A stretch of 64,000 bases of DNA from an uncultured Emticicia sp. (GCF_937903345.1 NZ_CALCZQ010000021.1:33310-97309); one strand, 5' to 3'; shown: positions 18,228 to 25,888, counted from the first letter of the stretch. The notes: generated from the sequence alone by a model not told the origin. Translations and numbers: made by a program.

Positions 18228-18785
18228 ATGCGAAAATCTAAACCCATCTCTTATTCACGCACTACAATTACTGAATTAATGATTCCTTCTTACGCCAATT
18301 TTGGTGGAAAAATTCATGGCGGAATCCTTCTTTCACTAATGGATAAAGTAGCGTATGCTTGTGCCTCGAAACACGCTGGTGCGTATGTCGTTACGGTTTC
18401 AGTTGATGGTGTAAATTTCTTACAACCAATTGAGGTTGGTGAATTACTTTCACTCCATGCCTCTGTCAATTATGTAGGCCGAAGCTCGATGGTGATTGGT
18501 ATCAGAGTAGTATCTGAAAATGTTAAAACCGGCCAACAAAAGCATACTAATACCTCATATTTTACTATGGTCGCCAAAGACGACAACGGCAAACCAACTG
18601 AAGTACCGTTGCTCGAACTTGAAGACCGCAACGACGTCAGACGTTGCCTCGAAGCTATCAAGCGTAAACAGTTAAAAGAAGCATACAAAGACAACTTCGA
18701 CAACGAAAAATCAAGTATGACTATAGAAGAAAACCTACATCTACTTGATAATGAACGAGTTATAGTTAAATATATTCAATTTTAG
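18228..18785 (+). CDS. Hotdog-fold acyl-CoA thioesterase
   Basis: A 185-residue protein that would hydrolyse acyl-CoA to free acid and CoA in the cytosol. The hotdog core shows PSYANFGGKIHGGILLSLMDK, with the family Asn/Asp and His-Gly-Gly around the central helix, and VDGVNFLQPIEVGELLSL, as in the YciA/BACH group. The C-terminal 50 residues are a charged helical extension. I chose the ATG at 18228 because the in-frame ATG at 18156 sits inside the preceding terminator hairpin and adds residues without family character. Substrate range cannot be predicted. Confidence 0.88.
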   Translation: MRKSKPISYSRTTITELMIPSYANFGGKIHGGILLSLMDKVAYACASKHAGAYVVTVSVDGVNFLQPIEVGELLSLHASVNYVGRSSMVIGIRVVSENVKTGQQKHTNTSYFTMVAKDDNGKPTEVPLLELEDRNDVRRCLEAIKRKQLKEAYKDNFDNEKSSMTIEENLHLLDNERVIVKYIQF

Positions 18786-18908
18786 TTCGAACATTCTGTT
18801 CGCCTGAAAAGTGGGCAAAAAGAGTTAAATTACAAAGAAATAAATTCAGACTTCTAACCGATGTCGAAAATAATCAACAAATTAAAAACTTGTTTTACTC
18901 CTACAATT

Positions 18909-19499
18909 ATGACCAAAACACTTACAACTTTTTTCCTGCTCTTTCTGTTAAATTTTAAACTTTTTGCCCAAAATATTGATATTGAAATTCTTCAAAATAT
19001 CAATCAAAACCGCAATCAAAGCCTTGATAAGTCATTCATAGGCATTAGCAAATCGGTTTATCCTTTAAGTGTTGTTTTCCCAATCGGACTGTTGGGTACG
19101 GGTTTCATCAAGAAAGACAAAAACCTCCAACGACAAGGACTTACTTCATTGGCTTCGCTTGCGATTTCGATGGGAACAACCTATTCACTCAAAAAAATAA
19201 TCAATCGTGCTCGCCCATATATAACCTACCCGAATGTTCAACCATATTATATAGAAAATGACCCCGCTTTTCCATCAGGACATACTACCGCCGCCTTCTC
19301 AACGGCAACTTCATTAAGTCTAACCTTTAAAAAGTGGTATGTTGTTGTGCCAGCTTACACATGGGCGGGAGCAGTTGCTTACTCACGTTTACACTTAGGA
19401 GTACATTATCCGAGCGATGTATTGGCTGGAGCGGTCATTGGAGCTGGTTCGGCTTGGCTGTGCAATAAAGCCAATCGTTGGCTACAAAGAAAAAAATAA
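18909..19499 (+). CDS. PAP2 family phosphatase
   Basis: A membrane-associated phosphatase of the type 2 phosphatidic acid phosphatase family, which acts on lipid phosphates such as phosphatidate or undecaprenyl pyrophosphate. All three signature motifs are present: KKIINRARP, PSGHTTAAF and SRLHLGVHYPSDV, with the two catalytic His residues and the Asp. The ATG at 18909 begins a clear signal or anchor helix (TLTTFFLLFLLNFKLFAQ). An in-frame ATG at 18861 would add 16 polar residues in front. Three or more further membrane helices lie around the motifs. The specific substrate is unknown. Confidence 0.9.
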   Translation: MTKTLTTFFLLFLLNFKLFAQNIDIEILQNINQNRNQSLDKSFIGISKSVYPLSVVFPIGLLGTGFIKKDKNLQRQGLTSLASLAISMGTTYSLKKIINRARPYITYPNVQPYYIENDPAFPSGHTTAAFSTATSLSLTFKKWYVVVPAYTWAGAVAYSRLHLGVHYPSDVLAGAVIGAGSAWLCNKANRWLQRKK

Positions 19500-19621
19500 A
19501 CCTTTCAAGCGGATGATGGTTAAATAAGAAAGTCCACAGACGGCAATCCTTAGCTAATTGTAAATACAAATCTCTGTCTATCAGTGGTTTATAAAAAATT
19601 TTACCAAAAAACTATACTAAA

Positions 19622-20578
19622 TTGAAAAAGTCTTGCATCATCATTGGAGCGGGTTTGTCTGGTTTGACAGCCGCCCATGAATTAATAAAAAATAAATGGG
19701 AAGTAAGCGTTCTAGACAAAGGAAGGGGTGTAGGCGGTCGAATGGCAACTCGCCGTGCAGGTGAAGCTCGTTTTGATCATGGAACTCAATATTTTTCTAC
19801 AAAAACTACTGATTTTCAAGCATTTACACAAAATATAATTCAAAAAAACATTGCTAAAGAATGGAATTTACAAAAAGGAGATAAAACCTTTTCACATCCT
19901 AGGGTAATCGGTATCAATGGAATGAATTCAATTCCAAAGTTTATGGCAGAAGGGCTCAATATCAAAACTAACGAAAAAGTAATCAGTATTTCAGAAACCG
20001 AAAACGGCTGTAAAGTAACAACCGAAGGAGGCAATTATTATGAAGCTGATGCTCTAATTTGCACCGCCCCTGCCCCACAAGCTATTGAATTATTACAGAA
20101 CAGTGAATTGGCATTTGCTGCTATTGAAACTTTACAAAATATTCATTATCAACCTAGTATAGCCATAATGGCTATTTTGAAAACAAAAACAAATATTCCA
20201 AGTCCAGGTGGAATCAGCCTTGAAAATGGCAATATTTCTTGGATTGCCGATAATTTTCAAAAAGGAATTTCGCCGATTTTCTCGGCAACTATTCATGCCA
20301 ATCCAGTTTTTAGTTTAGCCCATTTTGATGATGATATGATTCAAATTGGCCATCAATTACTTTCCGAAATAACAGATTTAATTCCTGCTGATGCGGTAGA
20401 AAGTTATCAAGTGCATCGTTGGCGATACAGTTTGGCCTCCGAACGCTACGCTGATAATTTTTTGGTATCAAGTACTACCAAATTTCCTCTGATTTTTGCA
20501 GGAGATGGTTTTGGGATTGGTAGTATTGAAGGAGCATTTATCTCAGGAAAAAGTGCAGCTCAAAGTCTTATATTATAA
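19622..20578 (+). CDS. Renalase-like FAD-dependent amine oxidase family protein
   Basis: A 318-residue flavoprotein. The dinucleotide-binding motif GAGLSGLTAAHEL is at about 9-21, followed by DKGRGVGGRMATRR, which is typical of the renalase and NAD(P)/FAD oxidoreductase group, and FDHGTQYFST. The C-terminal FAD contact GDGFGIGSIEGAFISGKSAA is also present. The start is a TTG at 19622; no ATG lies at a suitable place and the Rossmann strand begins only four residues later. The closest described activity is oxidation of aberrant dihydro-NAD(P) isomers by renalases, but this is an analogy. It is probably cytosolic and monocistronic. Confidence 0.85.
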   Translation: MKKSCIIIGAGLSGLTAAHELIKNKWEVSVLDKGRGVGGRMATRRAGEARFDHGTQYFSTKTTDFQAFTQNIIQKNIAKEWNLQKGDKTFSHPRVIGINGMNSIPKFMAEGLNIKTNEKVISISETENGCKVTTEGGNYYEADALICTAPAPQAIELLQNSELAFAAIETLQNIHYQPSIAIMAILKTKTNIPSPGGISLENGNISWIADNFQKGISPIFSATIHANPVFSLAHFDDDMIQIGHQLLSEITDLIPADAVESYQVHRWRYSLASERYADNFLVSSTTKFPLIFAGDGFGIGSIEGAFISGKSAAQSLIL

Positions 20579-20714
20579 GTTATCAAAAGACAAGTCTCAT
20601 TCAGCCATTTCTATGAAAGATACACTACTTTAAAAAGACCTAATTCTACATAACATTCTGATTATCAAGGGATAAATTTATATTCAACAAGCATTTTTTT
20701 GGAATTCTTTTCAG

Positions 20715-20722
20715 TATATTTG
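20715..20722 (+). promoter_or_regulatory. -7 box before the asparagine synthetase B-labelled gene
   Basis: TATATTTG, an exact TAnnTTTG match 26 bases before the ATG at 20748. The only nearby TTTG upstream (20698-20701) is closer than the usual -33 spacing. Confidence 0.4.
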
Positions 20723-20747
20723 ATTAAATTCTTTAAATGTTTGAGCC

Positions 20748-22010
20748 ATGTCAAATAGATTTCTTCCTCTGTTATTGCTCTTGTATACTGGGCAAAGTTT
20801 CGCTAATGCCATTTTGATTCCTATGGATGATAGCCAAACTAATCATCTTAAAGCTTATGGAATAGCTTATACGATATTAAAAAATAATACCGAAATAGAC
20901 TGGCTACTCAATTATCGAGGTGGAAGTTTTCTGATAAATTATACATCAAATATTCAAAAAGAATGTTTGGTTCGAGGGGTTTCGTTTGATATAATTTCGG
21001 ATGCTGATGTGCAAACACTCAAACTACAAATCTCGAGTCCTGATTTAAATATGGAAATCATGAGACTGCAAAAAGCGGCACGTATTGCTGTTTATACTCC
21101 TTCAAAAATCAGTGATTCATCATTTGAAGATACCGATGCTGTTTTGCTGGTGCTGAAATACGCCGAAATACCATTTGAGGTAGTATATGATGAAGAAATT
21201 CTACGTGGCGACCTCAATAAGTATGATTGGCTACACCTGCATCATGAAGATTTTACAGGGCAATTTGGTCGAAATATGCGTCGAATGAGCTACAAAGACA
21301 TGAAAGCTCAAGAAGAGATTGCCCAACGTTTTAAATACAATAAGATCTCTGCACTCAAACTTGATGTTGCCAAAACGATTAAAGCCTATTGTATGGGCGG
21401 GGGATTTTTGTTTGCGATGTGTTCGGGTGCAGAAACACTTGATATCGCTCTTTCTGCCGAGGGAGTTGATATTGTAAGTAGTCGTTTCGATGGTGATAAT
21501 ATTGACAATAAGGCTCAAGAAAGGCTCGATTTTAATAAAACTTTTGCATTTCAAGGCTTTACTTTATACCTGAACGATAGCGAAGGTTACGGCTATAATT
21601 CGATGTCATTTTCTGATATAAACACTTCAAATGGTAGATTTAATGAGGAAATTAAGAGTAACTTCAACCTATTCGATTTTTCAGCTAAGTGGGATTTTAT
21701 TCCAGCTATGTTGGTGCAAAATCACGAGCATTTAATTCGAGAGTTTATGGGGCAAACAACTGCTTTTAATAAAAAAACAGTCAAATCAAACGTATTGGTT
21801 ATGGGTGAAAGTGAGGAATCTTACCGATACATTTATGGTGAACTTGGGCTTGGTCAATGGGTATTTTATGGCGGACACGACCCCGAAGGGCGTCGAGGCT
21901 TTCATCGAACACCCACTGACTTAAATCTTTTTCCACATTCGCCAGGGTATCGCCTTATTTTAAACAATGTACTATTCCCTTCGGCTAAAAAGAAAAAAAG
22001 AAAGACATAG
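20748..22010 (+). CDS. Exported Bacteroidota protein often labelled 'asparagine synthetase B'
   Basis: A 420-residue protein with an N-terminal export signal (LLLLLYTGQSFA). The start ILIPMDDSQTNHLKAYGIAY and DWLLNYRGGSFL are hallmarks of a conserved Bacteroidota family commonly named asparagine synthetase B, although neither an N-terminal Cys amidotransferase domain nor an ATP-pyrophosphatase PP-loop is present. GGGFLFAMCSGAETLDIAL resembles the nucleophile turn of class I glutamine amidotransferase/ThuA-like folds, and FYGGHDPEG could supply a His. These parallels are inference. The C-terminus is lysine-rich. There are no informative neighbours: the next gene is convergent. The function should be treated as unknown. 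Confidence 0.75.
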   Translation: MSNRFLPLLLLLYTGQSFANAILIPMDDSQTNHLKAYGIAYTILKNNTEIDWLLNYRGGSFLINYTSNIQKECLVRGVSFDIISDADVQTLKLQISSPDLNMEIMRLQKAARIAVYTPSKISDSSFEDTDAVLLVLKYAEIPFEVVYDEEILRGDLNKYDWLHLHHEDFTGQFGRNMRRMSYKDMKAQEEIAQRFKYNKISALKLDVAKTIKAYCMGGGFLFAMCSGAETLDIALSAEGVDIVSSRFDGDNIDNKAQERLDFNKTFAFQGFTLYLNDSEGYGYNSMSFSDINTSNGRFNEEIKSNFNLFDFSAKWDFIPAMLVQNHEHLIREFMGQTTAFNKKTVKSNVLVMGESEESYRYIYGELGLGQWVFYGGHDPEGRRGFHRTPTDLNLFPHSPGYRLILNNVLFPSAKKKKRKT

Positions 22011-22052
22011 GATTTTACCACCGAGGCAGAGAAAGCACGGAGGAAGTTTTAT

Positions 22053-23072
22053 TTACAACGATAAAATTTCCTCCCAAATGTTTTTTAAAACTGGGATACC
22101 GTTAATTTTATTTTTTTCTCTCGTATTTAGTACCCGCTCGCCTGGGTATGTGATTTTCTTGGAATCATCAATAGGAATTGATTGATGATAATCTTCGATG
22201 ATTCGTTCGACAGCCGACGAAATTGTCGAATTATTGCCTAATTTTGAAATATCAATAGCAATATAAACCTGCGAAAGTCTGTATTCGACTTCTTCCTTGC
22301 TGATTTGGTGTGAAGAAAGTCCACCTGAAAGCACCACTGACAGAATATCAAGTAAAAGCGAAAGCCCCGCTCCTTTCCAATATCCAACTGGCATCGAACG
22401 CCAAGATTTCAGAATTGCATTTGGGTCATCCGAGATATTTCCATCGCTATCATAGCCACCTGCAACTGCTAATTTTTCGCCTTTCATTGCAGCCAATTCC
22501 ATTGCCCCAAACGAATACTGTGACATAGCCATGTCCAAGACAATTGCTTCATTTTCAAAAGGCAATGCCAGCACCAAAGGATTATTTCCCAACTTGGCAT
22601 CAGTGGCTCCCCAAGCAGGCATATTGGCTATTGTATTCGTCCAACCAATAAAAACAAAACCTGCTTTGGCGGCTTGCCAACCGTAAGTTCCGCCACGCAT
22701 CCAATGGTTTGTATTTGATAAACCCACACAACCAATGCCGTGTTCTTTTGCCAACCTCATGGCCGTATCGGTTGCATGTATGGCATTTAATGGGCCGGGA
22801 CCGAGATTACCATCCCATTGCTCAATTCCACCGAATTTTGAAACTAAACTTGGCTCGGCATCTGGCTTCACAAAACCGCCTTTCAGATATTTTATAAATC
22901 TCGGAAAACGATTTACCCCATGCGTATAGATTCCATCAAGGCTATTGATTGTGAAAATTTCGGCACAAATTTTTGCTTTATTTTCACTTAAACCATTATT
23001 CAACAATATACCCTCAAAGGTAGATTGCATGATGGATTTTGAAATAATCAGTGTATTACTCTCTACTGTCAT
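22053..23072 (-). CDS. dlgD: 2,3-diketo-L-gulonate reductase (malate/lactate dehydrogenase family)
   Basis: A 339-residue NAD(P)H-dependent reductase of the LDH2/MDH2 family. It matches E. coli YiaK/DlgD closely along the chain as I recall it: YTHGVNRFPRFI, EQWDGNLGPG, NHWMRGGTYGWQAA, TNTIANMPAWGA and MPVGYWKGAGLSLLLD. The catalytic His lies in the THGVNRF stretch. DlgD reduces 2,3-diketo-L-gulonate in L-ascorbate/L-lyxose use; in this organism it more likely serves uronate or sugar acid use. The start at 23072 gives a length close to E. coli's 332. It stands alone here, without transporter or kinase genes, and its stop lies 43 bases from the convergent gene's stop. Confidence 0.88.
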   Translation of the reverse strand: MTVESNTLIISKSIMQSTFEGILLNNGLSENKAKICAEIFTINSLDGIYTHGVNRFPRFIKYLKGGFVKPDAEPSLVSKFGGIEQWDGNLGPGPLNAIHATDTAMRLAKEHGIGCVGLSNTNHWMRGGTYGWQAAKAGFVFIGWTNTIANMPAWGATDAKLGNNPLVLALPFENEAIVLDMAMSQYSFGAMELAAMKGEKLAVAGGYDSDGNISDDPNAILKSWRSMPVGYWKGAGLSLLLDILSVVLSGGLSSHQISKEEVEYRLSQVYIAIDISKLGNNSTISSAVERIIEDYHQSIPIDDSKKITYPGERVLNTREKNKINGIPVLKNIWEEILSL

Positions 23073-23425
23073 CGTTTGTTTTTCAAGATTATGTTAAAAA
23101 AATAGCATTGCAAGGTAAACAAAATTTGAATATTTTCTTCACACAAAAATCAGACGTTTTGATATATAAAAGCTTTACCCAAATTATATTTGTTTAATTT
23201 TAAAACAAATAAGTTAAACAAAAACTTATAAATAAGTAAGTTAATAAATTAACAGTTTAAATTTAACTTATGAACAACTGACTTAACTAACTTATATTAA
23301 ACTACTTATAAATTATTGTTAAAATTTTAATTCCAATATTTAATTTATCTTGTTAGTCTAGTCATCAAGTATAATATTTAAACATTTAAATTTAAGCAGG
23401 TGTGGCGTTCCGCATCAAAAATTCA
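23073..23425. other. Divergent intergenic region with clustered ACTTAT/ATAAGT motifs
   Basis: This 350-base region separates dlgD and the fasciclin gene. Between about 23205 and 23315 it holds at least six short copies of ACTTAT, AACTTA or their complements in both orientations, forming several small overlapping palindromes. A TATATTTG -7-like box lies at 23185-23192 on the plus strand. No gene is seen. The motifs could be regulator sites or simply biased AT-rich sequence. Confidence 0.4.
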
Positions 23426-23932
23426 ATGAAAAAATTAGTATTAGTATTCGTTTCGGCAATTATCTCATTAAGTACTTTCGCACAAAAATCAGACATTGTT
23501 GACCTAGCAGTAGGTTCAAAAGACCACTCAACGCTTGTTGCAGCAGTAAAAGCAGCGGGTTTAGTGGAAACACTCAAAAGTACTGGCCCTTTTACAGTTT
23601 TTGCTCCAACCAATGCTGCTTTCGAAAAATTACCGGCAGGAACAGTTGAGACTTTGGTAAAACCAGAAAATAAAGCCACTTTGACAGCAATCTTGACTTA
23701 CCACGTTGTAGCAGGAAAATTTAGTGCTACCGACGTCGTAGCAGCAATCAAAGCGGGAAATGGAACAGCAACTTTAACAACAGTACAAGGTGGAAAATTG
23801 AAGGCCTCTTTGAAAGGTTCAAGCGTTATTTTGACTGACGAAAAAGGCGGAATTTCTACTGTAATAGTTGCTGACCTAAATGCAATTAATGGTGTAATTC
23901 ACGTAATTGACACAGTTGTTTTACCAAAGTAA
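23426..23932 (+). CDS. Secreted fasciclin (FAS1) domain protein
   Basis: A 168-residue protein consisting of a signal peptide (ending near STFAQ, about 20) and one FAS1 domain. Domain landmarks are HSTLVAAVKAAGLVETLKS, the H1-like box GPFTVFAPTNAAFEKLP, AILTYHVVAGKF, and the H2-like end AINGVIHVIDTVVLP. FAS1 domains mediate adhesion or matrix contacts; single-domain secreted forms are widespread in Bacteroidota, with no defined role. I chose the ATG at 23426 because the signal peptide starts there; the frame is open upstream to a GTG at 23402. A terminator follows within 25 bases. Confidence 0.92.
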   Translation: MKKLVLVFVSAIISLSTFAQKSDIVDLAVGSKDHSTLVAAVKAAGLVETLKSTGPFTVFAPTNAAFEKLPAGTVETLVKPENKATLTAILTYHVVAGKFSATDVVAAIKAGNGTATLTTVQGGKLKASLKGSSVILTDEKGGISTVIVADLNAINGVIHVIDTVVLPK

Positions 23933-23954
23933 TTTGTTGATGAGTCGTTAAGGA

Positions 23955-23993
23955 AAAAGCCAATTGTGCGAAACTGCATGATTGGCTTTTTTA
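23955..23993 (+). terminator. Rho-independent terminator after the fasciclin gene
   Basis: AAAAAGCCAAT (23955-23965) pairs perfectly with ATTGGCTTTTT (23982-23992) and ends in a T-run. Confidence 0.75.
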
Positions 23994-24099
23994 ATTTTTC
24001 CGATGTTGATAATTGCAATTATAAATCGACGTAATTGGCATCCCTACCAAATTTGAATATAACAATATAGGGTCATTTTTAAAGTTATTTAAAACACAA

Positions 24100-24127
24100 A
24101 AAAACCTCAGATTGCTCTGAGGTTTTT
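24100..24127 (-). terminator. Orphaned copy of the tRNA-Pro terminator, left of the IS
   Basis: A perfect 12-bp stem with loop TTGC, identical to the hairpin after tRNA-Pro at 25616-25643. It now lies just outside the left end of the insertion sequence. Before insertion it would have followed the decayed tRNA-Pro copy directly. Confidence 0.75.
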
Positions 24128-24129
24128 GT
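24122..24129. repeat. Target site duplication, left copy
   Basis: GTTTTTGT directly abuts the left inverted repeat and is repeated exactly at 25538-25545 after the right one. Eight bases is the duplication length usual for the ISL3 family. Confidence 0.8.
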
Positions 24130-24153
24130 GGCTCAATCTATAAAGTTGGGGGA
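24130..24153. repeat. IS terminal inverted repeat, left
   Basis: Starts GGCTCAATCTATAAAG and ends in a run of five G plus A. Compared with the inverse of 25514-25537, 22 of 24 positions match (differences at positions 3 and 11). Confidence 0.85.
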
Positions 24154-24984
24154 TTAGGCATAAATTTTTGATAGCCTAAAGAGAAAAAAGTTAACATTTC
24201 GTACCCCTCTAAACTGATTTCTAAAAGCCTTTATCTTAGCATTGAAGGATTCAGCAGAGGCATTTGTACTTCTATTGTCAAAGAAATTCAAAATTTTCTC
24301 ATAATTATTCTCAATGGTTTTGGCAATGGTACTGAACGATTTGAACGAAGCTTTTTCTACGTCATTGTACCAAAGAGCCAACTTTTTAAAGGCAACAATT
24401 CTTTCTTTGGAATGGGTAAAAATATCAGATAGTTGTCTGCTAAGTTGATAGGCTTGTTGTAAATCAGGATATAATCGAAATAAAATTTCTGCCCTGTGTA
24501 CTTGCGAAACTGACCAATCTTGCTGTTTTTTGAAGACTAAATAACGACTGCGAGCAAGCAATTGCTTCAAAGTATCCCCATTTTCCAATACATCAGCCAC
24601 AAAAGGTTTTTTTGCTTCTTTAGCTAATTCCATTTCTTTATTTTCTTGCTCAATAGCTTGCCATCGGTGGTCAATCCTGATTTGCTGAACAGCATCACTG
24701 GCAAGTTGTTGAACATGAAAGCGGTCGGCAACCATTTTGGCTTTTGGAAAACTTTTCTTTACAATTCTTTCCATCGTAGGAGCTAAATCCAAAGTTACTT
24801 CCTTTACCTTTTTTCTAACAGATTCTGACATTTTCATCAAAATATCAATTACTTTATCACTTTCCGTACCTTTTATCATAGCTATCAAAGCTCCTTTGCG
24901 ACCTTTGGCAGATTTATTGGTGAGAATTGTGTAGAGTTCGCCCTGTGATAAACTTGTTTCGTCAATTGACAAATACTCGCCCAT
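24154..24984 (-). CDS. ISL3-type transposase, catalytic (second) frame
   Basis: DDE transposase core of the insertion sequence. The triad is visible: Asp in LSIDETSLSQGELY, Asp in KMVADRFHVQQL, and Glu in NASAESFNAKIKAF. The strand order and the AESFNAKIKAFRNQFRGVRN end are typical of the DDE_Tnp_ISL3 family, ISAon1 group. The ATG at 24984 lies inside the conserved region; the same frame is open upstream to 25146 and reads on-family there (CKTLGEIYGLDGKKLQEQ). The active protein therefore probably arises by fusion with the first frame near 25145 rather than from this ATG. The frame needed is +1 (or -2) relative to the first. Confidence 0.85.
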   Translation of the reverse strand: MGEYLSIDETSLSQGELYTILTNKSAKGRKGALIAMIKGTESDKVIDILMKMSESVRKKVKEVTLDLAPTMERIVKKSFPKAKMVADRFHVQQLASDAVQQIRIDHRWQAIEQENKEMELAKEAKKPFVADVLENGDTLKQLLARSRYLVFKKQQDWSVSQVHRAEILFRLYPDLQQAYQLSRQLSDIFTHSKERIVAFKKLALWYNDVEKASFKSFSTIAKTIENNYEKILNFFDNRSTNASAESFNAKIKAFRNQFRGVRNVNFFLFRLSKIYA

Positions 24985-25129
24985 ATTCTCTGGAAATAAT
25001 AGCCAATCTTCTGCATGGTCTGCTTCTTTCCAACTACTAAAACCACTCAGATGTGCGGCATACTGTTCTTGCAGTTTTTTACCATCTAATCCATAGATTT
25101 CTCCTAATGTTTTACAACTAATAGGGGTA

Positions 25130-25492
25130 TTATCTAAGAATTCCTTTTAAAAAAGCGGCGAACTCCTTCGTCATACGTGTGCCATTTGCCACTAATTCCC
25201 AGTTTCGATAAACTATTTTGCCTGTATTTTCATTCAACCATTTCCTGCGTTTAATTTTTAAATAACACGCTTTGCCTCGAAGTGGAAAATCTCGAACTGT
25301 TTCTTCATCAAAGAACCCCTTAGATTGTAGTTTTTGACCCGTGTATTCTTTGGGGTGGATATTCTTTTCAGATAAATAAAAAGTGTAAGAATCACTCGTT
25401 TTCTGGGCATCGGTGAGTTCAAAATATTCCAGTAATTCTTCGGGTAGTATGAATTGTAGTAGGTTCGTTTCCAAGTCATTATTTTTGTGCAA
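25130..25492 (-). CDS. ISAon1-type transposase N-terminal region (first frame)
   Basis: A 120-residue protein (ILPEELLEYFELTD..., KGFFDEETVRDFPLRGKACYLKIKRRKWL...) matching the separately annotated N-terminal region of ISAon1-type transposases, probably for end recognition. Its last codons run over TTTTTTAAAAGG (25154-25143), where T6 and A4 runs create a slippery stretch. A -1 shift there meets a stop at once, while a +1 or -2 shift joins the catalytic frame at 25146-25143. Whether this is programmed or a mutation cannot be told from one copy. Confidence 0.8.
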   Translation of the reverse strand: MHKNNDLETNLLQFILPEELLEYFELTDAQKTSDSYTFYLSEKNIHPKEYTGQKLQSKGFFDEETVRDFPLRGKACYLKIKRRKWLNENTGKIVYRNWELVANGTRMTKEFAAFLKGILR

Positions 25493-25513
25493 AATAAATG
25501 ATTTTTTAACTTT

Positions 25514-25537
25514 CCCCCAACTTTACAGATTGACCCG
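25514..25537. repeat. IS terminal inverted repeat, right
   Basis: Inverse of the left repeat with two mismatches. It is followed directly by the second copy of the GTTTTTGT duplication. Confidence 0.85.
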
Positions 25538-25545
25538 TTTTTGTC
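25538..25545. repeat. Target site duplication, right copy
   Basis: GTTTTTGT, identical to 24122-24129. Confidence 0.8.
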
Positions 25546-25593
25546 GGGGTGAACTCGGCGTCCCCGCCAGATTCAAACTGACAATCTCTGCTC
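25545..25593 (-). pseudogene. Decayed tRNA-Pro 3' half
   Basis: Read on the minus strand, this segment has GAGCAGA (3' side of the anticodon stem), GTCAGTTTGAATCTGGC (T arm, one base from the intact gene's GTCAGTTCGAATCTGGC) and CACCCCGA (3' acceptor strand and discriminator), in tRNA-Pro order. Fourteen extra bases split the T arm from the acceptor strand, and the 5' half is missing. It was originally followed by its own terminator copy (now at 24100-24127, across the IS). It is best read as the remains of a tandem tRNA-Pro duplication. Confidence 0.7.
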
Positions 25594-25615
25594 AATTAAA
25601 AATTCTTTAAAACAA

Positions 25616-25643
25616 AAAAACCTCAGATTGCTCTGAGGTTTTT
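25616..25643 (-). terminator. Terminator of the tRNA-Ser/tRNA-Pro unit
   Basis: A perfect 12-bp stem (arms 25616-25627 and 25632-25643, loop TTGC) directly after the tRNA-Pro 3' end on the minus strand, with a T-run. Confidence 0.75.
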
Positions 25644-25644
25644 G

Positions 25645-25718
25645 TCGGGGTGGCCAGATTCGAACTGACGACCTTCTGCTCCCAAAGCAGACGCGATACC
25701 GGGCTACGCTACACCCCG
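25645..25718 (-). tRNA. tRNA-Pro (anticodon TGG)
   Basis: A 74-base cloverleaf: acceptor CGGGGTG/CACCCCG with discriminator A, D arm containing AGCCCGGT, anticodon stem CTGCT/AGCAG around TTTGGGA (anticodon TGG), and T arm GTCAG-TTCGAAT-CTGGC. CCA is not encoded. It lies 82 bases after tRNA-Ser and is probably cotranscribed with it. Confidence 0.93.
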
Positions 25719-25800
25719 AGGTGCTAATTGGGAGTGCAAAAGTACAAATTCTTTTTGGTAATTCAAACTTTGCACCGAAAACTTTTAAAAGTTTTTTTTG

Positions 25801-25888
25801 CGGAGAGAGAGGGATTCGAACCCTCGGTACCCTTATGAGGTACGGCAGTTTAGCAAACGGCTACTTTCGGCCTCTCAGTCATCTCTCC
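25801..25888 (-). tRNA. tRNA-Ser (anticodon GCT)
   Basis: An 88-base class II tRNA with a long variable arm. The acceptor is GGAGAGA/TCTCTCC with discriminator G, the T arm is GAGGG-TTCGAAT-CCCTC, and the anticodon loop TTGCTAA gives GCT. The anticodon stem seems to carry one C-T mismatch (GCCGT against ACTGC), which is worth rechecking but does not hide the identity. Confidence 0.9.

Larger units (their letters stand above)
24130..25537 (-). mobile_element. Complete ISL3-type (ISAon1-like) insertion sequence
   Basis: A 1408-bp element bounded by 24-bp imperfect inverted repeats (24130-24153 and 25514-25537, two mismatches) and flanked by the 8-bp direct repeat GTTTTTGT. It carries two overlapping-type transposase frames on the minus strand. 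The catalytic frame's stop codon abuts the left repeat, and the first frame starts 21 bases inside the right one. The intact target duplication indicates a simple, probably recent, transposition. The target is the terminator of a decayed tRNA-Pro copy, so insertion seems to have cost little. Confidence 0.88.

Noticed and set aside
23205..23315. CRISPR-like array
   Set aside because: Repeats are 6-7 bases, in both orientations and irregularly spaced; no cas genes are present.
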